From contig NZ_CP107930.1 of NCBI RefSeq assembly GCF_036021035.1, positions 310,001 through 374,000 on the forward strand: a DNA stretch of 64,000 nt, in the 5' to 3' direction. The first letter of the stretch is position 1. Every line of letters starts with the position of its first letter. Under the pieces are notes generated by a model that had not been told where the DNA came from, ran no database searches, and worked only from the letters and a program-made list of their open reading frames with translations. This stretch comes from Kineococcus sp. NBC_00420. GTDB taxonomy: Bacteria > Actinomycetota > Actinomycetes > Actinomycetales > Kineococcaceae. Both the position numbers and the translations under genes were made by a program. Positions 9,285 to 18,672 of this stretch are shown one piece after another.

Positions 9285-9581
9285 CTACGCCGGGGCGGGG
9301 ATCCGCGGACGTCGGGGAACGCTCTCCTGCAACGCCAGGCCGGTGATCGCGTCACACAAACGCGGAAAGGACTCCAGCACCTCCTCAGCGATCTCCAGCC
9401 GGATCGGACGATTGGAGAGGATGACCGCGCTGACCCGTCCCCGACTACTCGGCCCCTGAGACACGAAGCACCCCGGAACGCGGGCGCTGAAGCCGGCGAA
9501 GAAGTCGTTCAGCTCATGGATCGCGACCGGACGGGCCGTCTCGATCGAGAGGACTGTCTTCATCTCGTGACCACTCTCCAT
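9285..9581 (-). CDS. Small protein of unknown function next to chemoreceptor
   Basis: A 98-codon frame (or 92 if the second Met, MKTVLSIETA, is the start). AGAAGG lies shortly before ATG 9581. The product looks like a compact alpha/beta fold with a Pro-rich tail and has no membrane segment. It lies 55 bases downstream of the twin-GAF chemoreceptor on the same strand and upstream of the CheY/CheX remnants, so it is likely part of that signalling operon. I do not recognise a family. Confidence 0.55.
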   Translation of the reverse strand: MESGHEMKTVLSIETARPVAIHELNDFFAGFSARVPGCFVSQGPSSRGRVSAVILSNRPIRLEIAEEVLESFPRLCDAITGLALQESVPRRPRIPAPA

Positions 9582-9636
9582 TACCTTCTACTGCCTTCTG
9601 CTACTTTCCAATGACTCAACGGCCGCCATTTCGATA

Positions 9637-11280
9637 TCAGGCGAGGACGGCGCGGGTCGTGGCTTCCTGCTCCGTGAGCACCCCAGCGATCAACGACTGA
9701 CGCTGGTTGATCTCCTCCACCGCCGAATGAATCCCACTCAACGACGTCACCACCGCCTGCACCCGATCCTGAATGGTCGCGACCTTCCGGCTCACGTCAT
9801 CAGTAGCACGCTCGGTCTGACTCGAAAGCTCCTTCACCTCACCAGCCACGACCGCGAACCCCTTACCCGCCTCCCCCGCCCGCGCCGCCTCGATCGTGGC
9901 GTTCAACGCCAGCAGCTTCGTCTGCGCCGCGATCGACTGGATCGCCCGCACCACATCATCGATCTCCGAGCTGGCCTGCCCCAGCGCCGCGACCTGACTG
10001 TTGGCCTCCTGCGTCAACGACTCCCCCTGAGCAGCGACCTCAGCCGCGGAAGTCACGTTGCGCTCCACCTCCGCGATCGAGGACAGCAACTCCCCACCCG
10101 CCTGGTGCAGACGGGTCTCAGCAGCGAAACGCTCCATCGCCTGTCCCACGAGGAACGCAGTGTTGCGCAACGCGCTCTCCCGACTACTCGACATGATCAA
10201 GGTCCGGGTGGCGAAGAAGTCCATCGTCCCGACCAGGCGCCCACCGACCAGCACCGGCAGGCAGACTCCTGACTTCACCCCCGCCCGCTGCGCCGCGGGA
10301 GCGCGGACACAGTCGGTCATCTCCCCGAGGTCCTCGACGAACATGAAGTCCTGCTTCGCCCAAGTCCGACCCGAGAGACCGACGCCCTTGGCGAAGGACG
10401 CCGAGAGCGTGACCCGGCGGAACTCCTCCCCCGCATCCCCCGACTCCAACTCGAAGCGCAACACAGGTGTCCGCGCATCGGATTCATCCAGTCGCCAAAA
10501 CGATCCGTACTGCCAGTCGAAGTCACGGCGGATCGTCTCCAACGCGGTCCGCAGCGCGCTCTGCTCATCCGCAGCGGTGGTCAGTTCCCGGATGACGGTG
10601 GAGACGGCATCGACGTCCTGAGCGGCCTTCTCCTGGCGGACCTGCTCGTGGACACGTTCCAACGCCCCCGACACCAGCACGCCGACCGCGCGCAGGGCGT
10701 CCAACCGGCCCGGAGAAGGGTCAAGTTCCTCGGTGGTGAAGAAGTCCATCGTCGCCACGACCTGGCCGTGCTCGATGATGGGGAAGCACACCCCGGACTT
10801 CACCCCGGCCCGCTGCGCCGCGGGTGCCCGGACGCAGTCGGTCATCTGGGCCAGGTCCGCGACGAAGACCAGCTCACGCGAACGCCACGCCCGTCCCGAG
10901 AGCCCGACACCCTCAGCGAAGGACGCAGTCAGGGTGACCTCGCGGAACTCAGCACCCGCGGTCCCCGACTCCTGCGCGAAGCGCAGGACACCTGCCTCAC
11001 GGCGGTGGCCCCGCTCACCGGATGGGTCGAGGGTCCAGTAGGAGCCGTAGGCCCAGCCGAAGCGTTCGCGCACCGTCTCCAACGCGACCCGCACCGCCTC
11101 GCCCGGGGTGGTGACCGTCGCCAACGCGCGTACGACCTCCGTCATCGCCGCGACGTCGGCGTCACTGTCAGCCGCGTGGCGGGTCAGGTCAGCGATCACC
11201 GCCGCCTTCCCGGACGTCTTCTTTCGGGTGCTCGCATCGGCGGTTCCTCGCGACGTCGTCGCTGCGGAGTTCCTGAACAC
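9637..11280 (-). CDS. Soluble twin-GAF methyl-accepting chemotaxis protein
   Basis: A cytosolic chemoreceptor of ~547 residues with no membrane segments. Two GAF domains (about residues 35-220 and 225-400) share near-identical segments (VRAPAAQRAGVKSGVC in both; EGVGLSGR versus KGVGLSGR), so the second arose by internal duplication. The C-terminal third is the signalling hairpin, with the tip [20 protein letters not shown] that contacts CheA/CheW. It would sense an intracellular cue, with the conserved Cys/His-rich GAF segments possibly holding a cofactor (inference). GTG at 11280 is preferred because the open frame further up (to 11481) overlaps repeats and a palindrome and is not protein-like. 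Downstream lie a small gene and decayed CheY and CheX genes. Confidence 0.85.
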   Translation of the reverse strand: MFRNSAATTSRGTADASTRKKTSGKAAVIADLTRHAADSDADVAAMTEVVRALATVTTPGEAVRVALETVRERFGWAYGSYWTLDPSGERGHRREAGVLRFAQESGTAGAEFREVTLTASFAEGVGLSGRAWRSRELVFVADLAQMTDCVRAPAAQRAGVKSGVCFPIIEHGQVVATMDFFTTEELDPSPGRLDALRAVGVLVSGALERVHEQVRQEKAAQDVDAVSTVIRELTTAADEQSALRTALETIRRDFDWQYGSFWRLDESDARTPVLRFELESGDAGEEFRRVTLSASFAKGVGLSGRTWAKQDFMFVEDLGEMTDCVRAPAAQRAGVKSGVCLPVLVGGRLVGTMDFFATRTLIMSSSRESALRNTAFLVGQAMERFAAETRLHQAGGELLSSIAEVERNVTSAAEVAAQGESLTQEANSQVAALGQASSEIDDVVRAIQSIAAQTKLLALNATIEAARAGEAGKGFAVVAGEVKELSSQTERATDDVSRKVATIQDRVQAVVTSLSGIHSAVEEINQRQSLIAGVLTEQEATTRAVLA

Positions 11281-11360
11281 GGGTCTCGGGGTCCCTTCGG
11301 CTGACACGCCCCACCAGGTAGTGGATCCTTCAAGCACTCGGGAGAACGGTCCTTCTCCTT

Positions 11361-11380
11361 GAACGGTTCGTGAACCGTTC
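11361..11380. promoter_or_regulatory. 20-bp palindrome upstream of the twin-GAF chemoreceptor
   Basis: GAACGGTTCGTGAACCGTTC: two 9-bp arms (GAACGGTTC and GAACCGTTC) around GT. It lies 80 bases upstream of the chosen start of the chemoreceptor, in the divergent region shared with the carbonic anhydrase gene. It looks like a dimeric regulator's operator, but a weak hairpin is also possible. Confidence 0.5.
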
Positions 11381-11470
11381 ACTCCCTGGGACGCATCCAC
11401 AACCACCGTGTGGGTGAGCCCGCACGCCATCCATTCGGCGCGGTGATCACGCACGGCCATGGGCCACTGT

Positions 11471-11540
11471 CTAGAACTCACAAGAAACTCACGCGAACTG
11501 ACTAGAACTGACTAGAACTGACTAGAACTCAGCAGAACCC
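11471..11540. repeat. 10-bp phased repeats (CTAGAACT core)
   Basis: Seven consecutive 10-base steps each carry GAACT or a close variant; the four best contain CTAGAACT. They sit in the divergent intergenic region between the chemoreceptor and carbonic anhydrase genes. The spacing places every copy on the same DNA face, suggesting a regulatory array rather than coding sequence. Confidence 0.6.
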
Positions 11541-11695
11541 CCCGTCCTGGGTCTCCGATGGTGCGCGGGGTCCACACGCGGCCGCAGACGTCATCGTTGC
11601 TGCGAACGGGCGTTACGCACCGTTCAGCGCTCAACCACCCTCCCCGCAGCACCGACGACCCTAAGGCACCTCCCGCACCTCGATGGAAGAAGCTC

Positions 11696-12529
11696 ATGGA
11701 CCTCCCCTGGACACCCACCGCACGCACCACCGCGCAATACCCGGTTCACGCTTCCTCCCCCACAACGCACGACGCGCGCCACCAGACCCGCGACCGAGTA
11801 GCTGATCCGGTAGTTGACCAGGTAGCCGGCCGGGCAACCGACCAGGTCAATGCTCAGGTCACTTCCCAAACCCGTGACCAGCGCGCCGCGGCCTGGCTCC
11901 GCCTGCAGGAAGGTAACCGTCGCTGGATCGCGGGAGACAGCGACGCCGGCCTGGGACGGGGGGTGCAACGTCGCGCCGACCTGGTCTCCGGGCAGACCCC
12001 GTTCGCGATGATCCTGTCCTGCGCGGACTCCCGCGTCCCCGCCGAACTCGTCTTCGACCAAGGCCTGGGTGACCTATTCGTCGTCCGCACCGCCGGACAC
12101 GCGCTCGATGACACCGTCCTGGGGTCCCTGGAGTACGCCGTCAGCATCCTCGGTGTCGACCTGGTACTGGTGATGGGCCACCAGGGCTGCGGAGCTGTTG
12201 CCGCTGCAGCGCAGGCTGTTACCGGTGGCGCGATCCCCGGGGGCCATATCCGCGGCCTGGTGGAGCGTCTCAGCCTCAACATCACCGCCGCCCACCACGC
12301 CGGCTTCACCGAGGGCCACGACCTGGCCCGGTGGCACGCCGCCGCCACCCTCGAACAGCTCCAGCAGCGTTCCACCGTTTTGAGCGAAGCGGTCTTCCAC
12401 ACTCGTGTCGGTGTCATGGCCGCCACCTACGAACTGACCACCGGCGTCGTCGTTCCCGTGCCTGCCCGCCGCCCGGCCCCCACCGCGCGAAGCGCCGGTC
12501 TGGAAACCACGCGAAGTGGACAACGGTGA
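11696..12529 (+). CDS. Beta-class carbonic anhydrase
   Basis: Catalyses reversible hydration of CO2 to bicarbonate. The zinc ligands are visible as Cys109 (SCADSR, with the Asp-Arg dyad), His162 and Cys165 (GHQGCG). The fold motifs LVFDQGLGDLFVVRTAG and GSLEYAV are typical. ATG at 11696 is chosen because GGAAGAAG lies five bases upstream; 46 upstream codons are low in protein character. The N-terminal ~60 residues are polar and Gln/Asp-rich, probably disordered, and longer than in typical family members. No signal peptide is evident, so it is likely cytosolic. Confidence 0.9.
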   Translation: MDLPWTPTARTTAQYPVHASSPTTHDARHQTRDRVADPVVDQVAGRATDQVNAQVTSQTRDQRAAAWLRLQEGNRRWIAGDSDAGLGRGVQRRADLVSGQTPFAMILSCADSRVPAELVFDQGLGDLFVVRTAGHALDDTVLGSLEYAVSILGVDLVLVMGHQGCGAVAAAAQAVTGGAIPGGHIRGLVERLSLNITAAHHAGFTEGHDLARWHAAATLEQLQQRSTVLSEAVFHTRVGVMAATYELTTGVVVPVPARRPAPTARSAGLETTRSGQR

Positions 12530-12791
12530 CGTCGAAGCTCGAAGGCGTCGAACCTGGGTACGCGACGGTGGCATCGTTGGCAACGACACTGGCGGCGTCG
12601 ACGTTGACCGCCTGCACGCCCCGTCAATCTCCCACCCAGTCTTTTTGGTGAATCACCGGGGCTAACGCTCCGACTTCGGCCTCCGCCAGCTCTCCACCAG
12701 CTCACGGGGTTCACCGCCGACCGGGAGGTCGACCTCATCGGGCTGCGCGACCTCCTGGGTAGCTGGACGCCGCCCCGCTAACCTTCCGTCC

Positions 12792-13358
12792 GTGAGCGAG
12801 TTCCTCCCCGACCTATCCGCCAACGCCTTCGGCCTACCCGACAGCGCCTTCGGCTTAGCCACCCTCGGCAGCGCCGAAGGGGCTGATGAGAGCCGCCGGC
12901 TGCAAGCGTCAGCGGAGAACCTCCTTGGTAAGGCCTTCATCGCGCTTGGCTGTGGTGATCAGGAGCGGCTGGTGACGCGGGCGCTGGCCCTCCCCTTCGA
13001 CGACCACGAGCAAGTCCACCCCACCTGGTGGGCCGCCCACACGTTCCTCTATTCTCTCCTCGCCCACGAGGTCGAGACGTTGCCCGACGACGAGCACGCC
13101 TGGCTCGACGCCGCCGCCGCAGTGCTATCGCCGCAGCAGGGAGCGGGTGGTCGCGCGCTGCGCGGTGTGCTGAACACCCTCACCCACACCGGGGAACTCA
13201 GCGTTGGAGAGGCCCGGCGATGTGGGGAACTGAGCCGCGGGGTCACCGAGGACGTGTGGTGGGACGCGCCCGTAGCTGAGGTCACCGTCGAGGCCGTGCT
13301 CGACGTCCTCAGGGTTGCGGACGCCTACGTCGCGGCACTGAAGTCTCTCAACCGCTGA
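12792..13358 (+). CDS. Protein of unknown function, 188 residues
   Basis: A mostly helical, acidic protein from GTG 12792. Features are a repeated FGLxxSAFGLA segment near residues 12-25, many Trp residues (HPTWWAAHTFLYSL) and a C-terminal helix VEAVLDVLRVADAYVAAL. No membrane segment or recognised catalytic motif. The frame is good throughout and ends just before an IS5-family element. I do not recognise the family. Confidence 0.65.
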   Translation: MSEFLPDLSANAFGLPDSAFGLATLGSAEGADESRRLQASAENLLGKAFIALGCGDQERLVTRALALPFDDHEQVHPTWWAAHTFLYSLLAHEVETLPDDEHAWLDAAAAVLSPQQGAGGRALRGVLNTLTHTGELSVGEARRCGELSRGVTEDVWWDAPVAEVTVEAVLDVLRVADAYVAALKSLNR

Positions 13359-13407
13359 GCGTCGACCGCTAACCGGACCAGAGCATGATGCGCGGAGCCG
13401 GGGCACT

Positions 13408-14448
13408 GAGCTTTTCTCAGTAGCGGCGTGACGGTCACGTTCGGTGACGACGGTGCGGTGCAGCTCGACACGCCCAAGATCACCAAGTGCGGTGGGTAGG
13501 GGTGGAACTCCGGTAGACGGAGGGCTTCTCACAGCAACCTGCGCCACCGGAGCTCCACCGTGCCTGATCTTGTCACCTACACCGCTGCGCTGCCCACTTC
13601 CCGGGCCACTGTCCAGCACATCGCGACTCTCCTGCAAAGACATCGCCTCCACCTAGGCACCCGGACCGGACGCCGGGCTCTCGGCGTCTTCGCCCACGCG
13701 ATCCTGATCTGCCGCTTCCTACTGGATGCGACCCGGACCGTGAACCTGGCCCGGGACAACGGGATCGGGGTGTCAACCTGCTACCGCTACCTCCATGAAG
13801 GCCTCGACGTCCTCGCCGCACAGGCCCCGCGCCTGCGCCCGGCGCTGCTCGCCGCGCACGCCGCCGGCCACACCCACGTCAACCTCGATGGCACCCTCAT
13901 CACCACCAACCGCGTCGGTGTCCCCGGCCCGAGCACCACGACCAAGGGACGTCACCGTCAGCGAGTTGATCTCTGGTGGTCAGGCAAGCACCACCGCCAC
14001 GGCGGCAACGTCCAAGTGCTCACCGCTCCTGACGGGTGGCCGCTCTGGGTGTCGCCGGTCCGTCCCGGTCGCGAGCACGACACCAGCTGCGCCAGAGACC
14101 ATCACGACCTGCTTTCCGCGTTGGAGGAGTTCACTGTCGCCGGCCACAAGGTCCTCGCCGACCTGGGCTATGAAGGCGAACGACGCCTCCTCACCTGTCC
14201 GCACAAAACCCTCAAGGATCGGGAACTCACCGACGACGAGCGGCAGTTCAACCTCGTTCACGCCCACATCCGTGCCCGCGCGGAGCAGGGCAACGCCTGG
14301 CTGAAGAACTACCGGGCCCTGCAGAAGGTGACCCTCTGCCCCCGGCGCATCGGGGTGATCGCCGCCGCCGTCATGGTCGTCCTGCACCTCGAGCACGACC
14401 GCACGACGTGACGATCCGTGACCGTCACGCCGCTACTGAGAAGAGCTC
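13408..14448 (+). mobile_element. IS5-family insertion sequence, copy 1
   Basis: 32-bp inverted repeats at 13408-13439 and 14417-14448 match with one mismatch (outer end GAGCTT/CTTCTCAGTAGCGG type). The flanking trinucleotide ACT is duplicated at 13405-13407 and 14449-14451. A 3-bp ANT duplication fits the ISL2 group of IS5. It carries one intact-looking transposase gene. It is a relative of the element at 24549: both ends contain TCAGTAGCGGCGTGA. Confidence 0.88.
13560..14411 (+). CDS. IS5-family DDE transposase
   Basis: 283 residues from GTG 13560, with CCGGAG about eight bases upstream. An N-terminal helix-turn-helix region (YRYLHEGLDVLA) precedes a DDE endonuclease fold: first Asp in VNLDGTLI, second in LADLGYEG, Glu in RARAEQGNAWLKNYR. 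The reading frame is intact, both terminal repeats are present and a target duplication exists, so the element may still be active. Confidence 0.9.
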   Translation: MPDLVTYTAALPTSRATVQHIATLLQRHRLHLGTRTGRRALGVFAHAILICRFLLDATRTVNLARDNGIGVSTCYRYLHEGLDVLAAQAPRLRPALLAAHAAGHTHVNLDGTLITTNRVGVPGPSTTTKGRHRQRVDLWWSGKHHRHGGNVQVLTAPDGWPLWVSPVRPGREHDTSCARDHHDLLSALEEFTVAGHKVLADLGYEGERRLLTCPHKTLKDRELTDDERQFNLVHAHIRARAEQGNAWLKNYRALQKVTLCPRRIGVIAAAVMVVLHLEHDRTT

Positions 14449-14931
14449 ACTTTCCGCCACGCTGACTTTCCTCCTCGTCGGACTCGAACAAGTCACACAG
14501 CAGGTCACGTCGGCCGCCTCCGCTGCCGACTCCTTCGGCCGCTACACCTCGATCGTGAAGAGTCCCCAAAACTCAGACCCCGCCAAAACCCCACCTCGTC
14601 ATCGTGCACGCCAGCGGTAAGCACTCCCCGGATGATCGGGCCGAGCTGTTCAAAGTCGGCCGCTCTACCGGCTACCGCACCGTGCAACGCGCCGTGCAAC
14701 GCGCCGCAAAACGCTGTGGTGAGCCGGGGTCAGCCACACCATCAGCTGCCTTCGCAGGCTCCCGCCGCTGGTGAGGTGGAGCTCCGTCGAGCCATACCGT
14801 TCGGCAAGGAGCCGTACTCGGGCTGCTCCCCCCACCGCGTCTCACAACCGATCTTGGTCGTCCTGATTACAACTACTCGTCATATCTTTACCTACCGCTA
14901 AGCATTGGAGTAGGCACAAACGTGACGTTAT
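14449..14931. other. Degenerate intergenic stretch after IS5 copy 1
   Basis: No intact gene. At 14631-14715 one plus-strand frame reads DDRAELFKVGRSTGYRTVQR, resembling the C-terminal helix-turn-helix of serine recombinases (AELF-x-VSRSTVYR). It is very short and may be a remnant. The sequence becomes AT-richer near 14860-14930, unusual for this window. Confidence 0.35.
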
Positions 14932-17514
14932 TTATACTACTTCAGGTGCAGGTGCTGGTTGTTCCTGCAGCACAACGCGGCCGTCGGTCCGCTTCTGCGG
15001 GATCGCGGAGGCAGTCGTGCGCCGCTGCCGCTGATGCACATTTAGCCAGGGCAACACCTCAGCGGCGGGCATCGGACGGGCGTGGTGGTAGCCCTGCGTC
15101 TCATCCACCCCAAGCTCGCTCAAGCGCTGCAGGGTGGCGACGTCTTCCACTCCTTCAACCAGTAGTCGCATGCCCAGGCTGTGAGCCAGCTCGACGGTGC
15201 CGGCGATAATCGCGGCGGTACGCCCCCCCTCCACACCGACCCCACCCGCTGAATTACCTGCCGTGCCACCGGCGGGGTTTTCACTGGCTAGGCGCAGTGT
15301 GAAGGCACGGTCCAGTTTCAGCTCCACCGCGGACAGGTCCTGCAGATAGGCCAGTGAGGAATACCCGGTGCCATAGTCATCGATGCTCACCGCCACGCCA
15401 CGCCGCAGCAGGTCCTCGATCGTGGCCCGGCTGGTGTCCGGGTCGCTCATCAGGGTGGTCTCGGTGATCTCCAGCACCAGCGCGGTGGCCGGAAGGCCGC
15501 TATCGGCGAGGACCTGGTCGACCAACGGCACCAGGTCGGGGTTGACCAGGCAGCTGGTGGCGAGGTTCACCGCGATGCGCAGCGGGAAACCTGCGGCGTG
15601 CCAGGCGGCCGTCTGCTGCACGGCTTGGCTCAGGACCACCGTGGTCAGCTCACTCATCAGCCCGTGCGCTTCGGCCAATTCCACAAAGTGCACCGGCGCC
15701 AGGACCCCCAGCTGCGGGTGCGCCCAGCGCACCAGCGCCTCCATGCCCACCACCGCTCCGGTGCGGACATCGACCTGGGGTTGGTAATAGGCGATCAGCT
15801 CACCGCCGGTAATACCAGTACGCAGCTGCTCCACCCGCTGCAGGCGCTGGCGCGCGGCCTGACCGGTGGCCTCGTCGTAGCGTGCGGTTCCCCCACCGGC
15901 GCGTTTGGCGGTGTACATCGCCGCGTCGGCCCGGCGCAGCAGCTCAGCCCCCACCTCGTGCTGTGAGTCATCGCTCAAGCCATCGGGTGAATCATCGCCC
16001 GCATCGTCGCGCCCCTGCTGTTCGGCTGGCGGGGCGAAACCGAAACCGGAGCCGGTCCCGGGGCCGAGGCAGGTGAAGGGCCAGACGGCGATGCCGATGC
16101 TGGCGCCCACGTGGGCACTCAGCGCTCCCAGGGGAAAGGGAGCACCCAGCGTCTGCAGCAGCCGCTCAGCGATCCGCTCGCCCTGCCCCAGACCCACCTC
16201 CGGCACGAGCACAGCGAACTCATCACCGCCCAGCCGGGCCAGCAAAGCCGCCGGAGGCAGCACCGCGGCCATGCGGGTCGCGACCTGACGCAGCAGGTCA
16301 TCGCCGTACTGGTGCCCCAGGCTGTCGTTGACGTCCTTGAAGTGATCCAGGTCGATCACCAGCAGAGCACCCGCTGACTGTGGCCCGCTACGCCCGACGA
16401 CTGCACGCCTGTCTGCGTGCTCAGCACCGGCGCGGTCAATGCTGAGGGTGGACAGCCGCTGCAGCAGGGCGCGGCGGTTGGCCAGTCCCGTCAGCTCATC
16501 GCTCAGCGCCAGGCGGTGACTATCAGCCAGGCGCAGCACCTCGCGGAAGACGACCAGCACCTTGATCCCGATCAGCAGGATCGTAAGTAGGCTCAACTCA
16601 GCGGCCAGAGCAGGCAGCGGGGTACGCAAGTGAACCCCCAGCAGCGTCACACTGCCCAGCAGCGCCAGGGTGGGGGCCAGCAGCACCGGCCACCCCTCGG
16701 CCACCACCTGGGTGGGTGGGGCCGGTCGACGCCAGGACGCGCTGGTCAGCAGCACCAAGGCGGCGAAGCGAGCAGCGTCGACGCTCGGTCCCACCAGCGG
16801 ATTACCCAGCAGCGGATGCACCAGGAGACCAGTCAAGCGTCCGACCCCGGCCACATCAGCCAGCAGCAGCAGCGCGAACGCCGCCGCCACCAACCCCAGG
16901 CGCCGATCACTGCGCCAGCCGACCATGGCGGCGTTGGCCAGCGCGAAGGACAGCATCAACAGATCCAGCGCGATCCGCCCCACCAGCGCACTGGCGGCCA
17001 GCGTTCCCAAGCCGGTGCGGGCCTGCAGGTCAGGGACAACGAATGCCTGGGCCAATGCCATCAGCAGCACCGTGGTGATGACCCCGTCCAGCCAGGCGCT
17101 GGGCAGCAGACGCTGCACCCGCTGACGCAGCAGCGCCATCTGCGCGGCGTAGAGCAGCGGGTATGCACCGAGACCGGCCAGAGCCCACACTGCGTGCTCC
17201 TGCACGGCACTGGGTAGCACCTGAGAGGAGCCGTCAGAGGCGTCGAGTAGGAGGGCCTGTCCTCCCAGTAGCACCGCAGCGCCGGCGGCCAACAGGGCCC
17301 ACACACCCCGCCCGGCCGGTACCACCACCACACGTACCGCCAGCGCTGTCAAGGCTGCCAACATGCCGGCCAGGTACAGCGATGTCTCCGCTCGGCCGGC
17401 CGGGACCACCGCCAGCAGCGCCAGCAGCAGCACCGGCGCTACCACTGGTGCGAGGACTAGGGCCGGTGAGATCAGCCGCGCCAGCCGAGCGCTACGCACT
17501 GCATGCGCCTTCAC
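14932..17514 (-). CDS. Membrane GGDEF-EAL protein
   Basis: An 860-residue c-di-GMP protein. About residues 1-330 form eight or more hydrophobic helices of no named sensor family that I recognise. A GGDEF domain follows with an intact GGDEF motif (~427) but no RxxD I-site (PPAA occupies that place). The EAL domain has a full residue set: MEALVRW (~592), Asn in VNLATS, LEITET, SIDDYGTGYSSL, LKLD, VEGVED and ETQGYHHA. A Gly/Pro and Asp/Ser-rich insert lies within the GGDEF C-terminal part and a Gly-rich insert within the EAL part. Both activities are therefore possible. It resembles the protein at 48410 in architecture and EAL signature (DETQG, HARPM). Confidence 0.9.
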   Translation of the reverse strand: MKAHAVRSARLARLISPALVLAPVVAPVLLLALLAVVPAGRAETSLYLAGMLAALTALAVRVVVVPAGRGVWALLAAGAAVLLGGQALLLDASDGSSQVLPSAVQEHAVWALAGLGAYPLLYAAQMALLRQRVQRLLPSAWLDGVITTVLLMALAQAFVVPDLQARTGLGTLAASALVGRIALDLLMLSFALANAAMVGWRSDRRLGLVAAAFALLLLADVAGVGRLTGLLVHPLLGNPLVGPSVDAARFAALVLLTSASWRRPAPPTQVVAEGWPVLLAPTLALLGSVTLLGVHLRTPLPALAAELSLLTILLIGIKVLVVFREVLRLADSHRLALSDELTGLANRRALLQRLSTLSIDRAGAEHADRRAVVGRSGPQSAGALLVIDLDHFKDVNDSLGHQYGDDLLRQVATRMAAVLPPAALLARLGGDEFAVLVPEVGLGQGERIAERLLQTLGAPFPLGALSAHVGASIGIAVWPFTCLGPGTGSGFGFAPPAEQQGRDDAGDDSPDGLSDDSQHEVGAELLRRADAAMYTAKRAGGGTARYDEATGQAARQRLQRVEQLRTGITGGELIAYYQPQVDVRTGAVVGMEALVRWAHPQLGVLAPVHFVELAEAHGLMSELTTVVLSQAVQQTAAWHAAGFPLRIAVNLATSCLVNPDLVPLVDQVLADSGLPATALVLEITETTLMSDPDTSRATIEDLLRRGVAVSIDDYGTGYSSLAYLQDLSAVELKLDRAFTLRLASENPAGGTAGNSAGGVGVEGGRTAAIIAGTVELAHSLGMRLLVEGVEDVATLQRLSELGVDETQGYHHARPMPAAEVLPWLNVHQRQRRTTASAIPQKRTDGRVVLQEQPAPAPEVV

Positions 17515-17996
17515 CCTTGGCCCCTCCCGTCATACCGTTGAGAGCGCTCAGCGGGAGGCCAGGCGCTCATCTGGGCGCTCCCTTGCAGAGGGCTAGATGC
17601 CGTTGCCGCAGCGAGCTGCTTGGCGCGAGGCCGCAGCGTGATCGACAGCAGGCTCCGCCCGCTGCCATCGCTCTTCCTGGAAGTTTCGGCACGGCCGCAA
17701 CGTTCTTGAGTCCTCCTTGGGCCCAGCGGTCTCTCTTTTCGGGGAACCAGCAGCCAGCACCTCAGTCAGCACCTTGCACCCCTTGCACCCCTTGCACCCC
17801 TTGCACCCCTCGATGGCGACGGCCTCAAGCCGAATGCGGAGCACCCGATGCTGCCCCGGTCGGTCCCCGGTGTCTTCCCGTTTCTCGTGCTGGTCGAGGT
17901 GAGGCCGAAGGGACACGACATCAGTCACAACATGAGTCACGGCATCGGTCACGGCATCGGCGGCGTCACTGGTCTCAGCGAGGGGGTCTTGGGGAT
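17515..17996. other. Gene-poor stretch with a 9-bp repeat
   Basis: No supported gene. Four exact TTGCACCCC units occupy 17774-17809. A second loose repeat based on GTCACGGCATCG lies around 17935-17965, shortly before the GAF pseudogene. Confidence 0.5.
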
Positions 17997-18585
17997 GGTG
18001 TTCAGACGCGGTCGAGACAGGAGTACCGAACCGTCCCCAGACTCGGGCTCGGGTGCTGACGCCCGAGCGCTGTCGGAAGTGGTCGCTACCTTGCAAGATC
18101 TGCTGGATCACCCCGGCGACGACCTGCGTCCGTTGCTGGAGGTCGTGCGCGTCGCGTTCGGCATGGACTACGCCTCCTCTTGGGCGCCTGCGGCGGGTGG
18201 GCAGGGATGGCGTGCCACCACCCAGGCCGGATCGCTGGGCGAGGAGTTCGAGGCACTGACCGCGCGCTTCGTCGACCCGGGCGACAACTCTGACGGAGTG
18301 ACTTCCTGCGGTGCTGCGCTGGGCCGGGGTGGGCCCGGTATTCATCGACAACGTCGATGCTCTGGACCAGCCACAGTAACCCTGCGAACGAGGACGCGCG
18401 GCGGCGCGGGCGGGCACCCGTTCCCGTTTCAGCTTCCCAGTGGTGCAGCGCGGTGAGGTCAGCGCCGTTTTCGACTTCTTCTCCCGCGCCCCGATGAGCC
18501 CCTGTCCGGCTCGGGCGGCGACGTGAAGGCGTTGGCTGACGTCATCGCCCTCACCTTCCGCCCGCGCGAACAGACCCAGGCGAAG
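17997..18585 (+). pseudogene. GAF-domain (chemoreceptor-type) gene remnant
   Basis: One plus-strand frame (18050-18290) reads LLEVVRVAFGMDYASSW followed by GSLGEEFEALTARFVDPG, resembling the GAF domains of the twin-GAF chemoreceptor. The expected continuation appears in other frames: VGPVFIDNVDALDQPQ (~18330-18380), then FSFPVVQRGEVSAVFDFF (~18425-18480), then SGSGGDVKALADVIALTF (~18505-18560). At least three frame changes are needed, and no signalling hairpin follows. It is a decayed relative of the gene at 9637. Confidence 0.6.
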
Positions 18586-18672
18586 GCGGGCACGCCGGCT
18601 CCACCCGTAAGACATCTCGGTGTGGGCGTATCCGCCACCAGCAGAAGACTCCCTCACCCAACAGCGATGAGA

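Noticed and set aside
17593-18657. A 354-codon minus-strand open frame opposite the GAF relic
   Set aside because: No protein-like pattern; the conserved GAF blocks are on the other strand, and it runs through the TTGCACCCC repeat.
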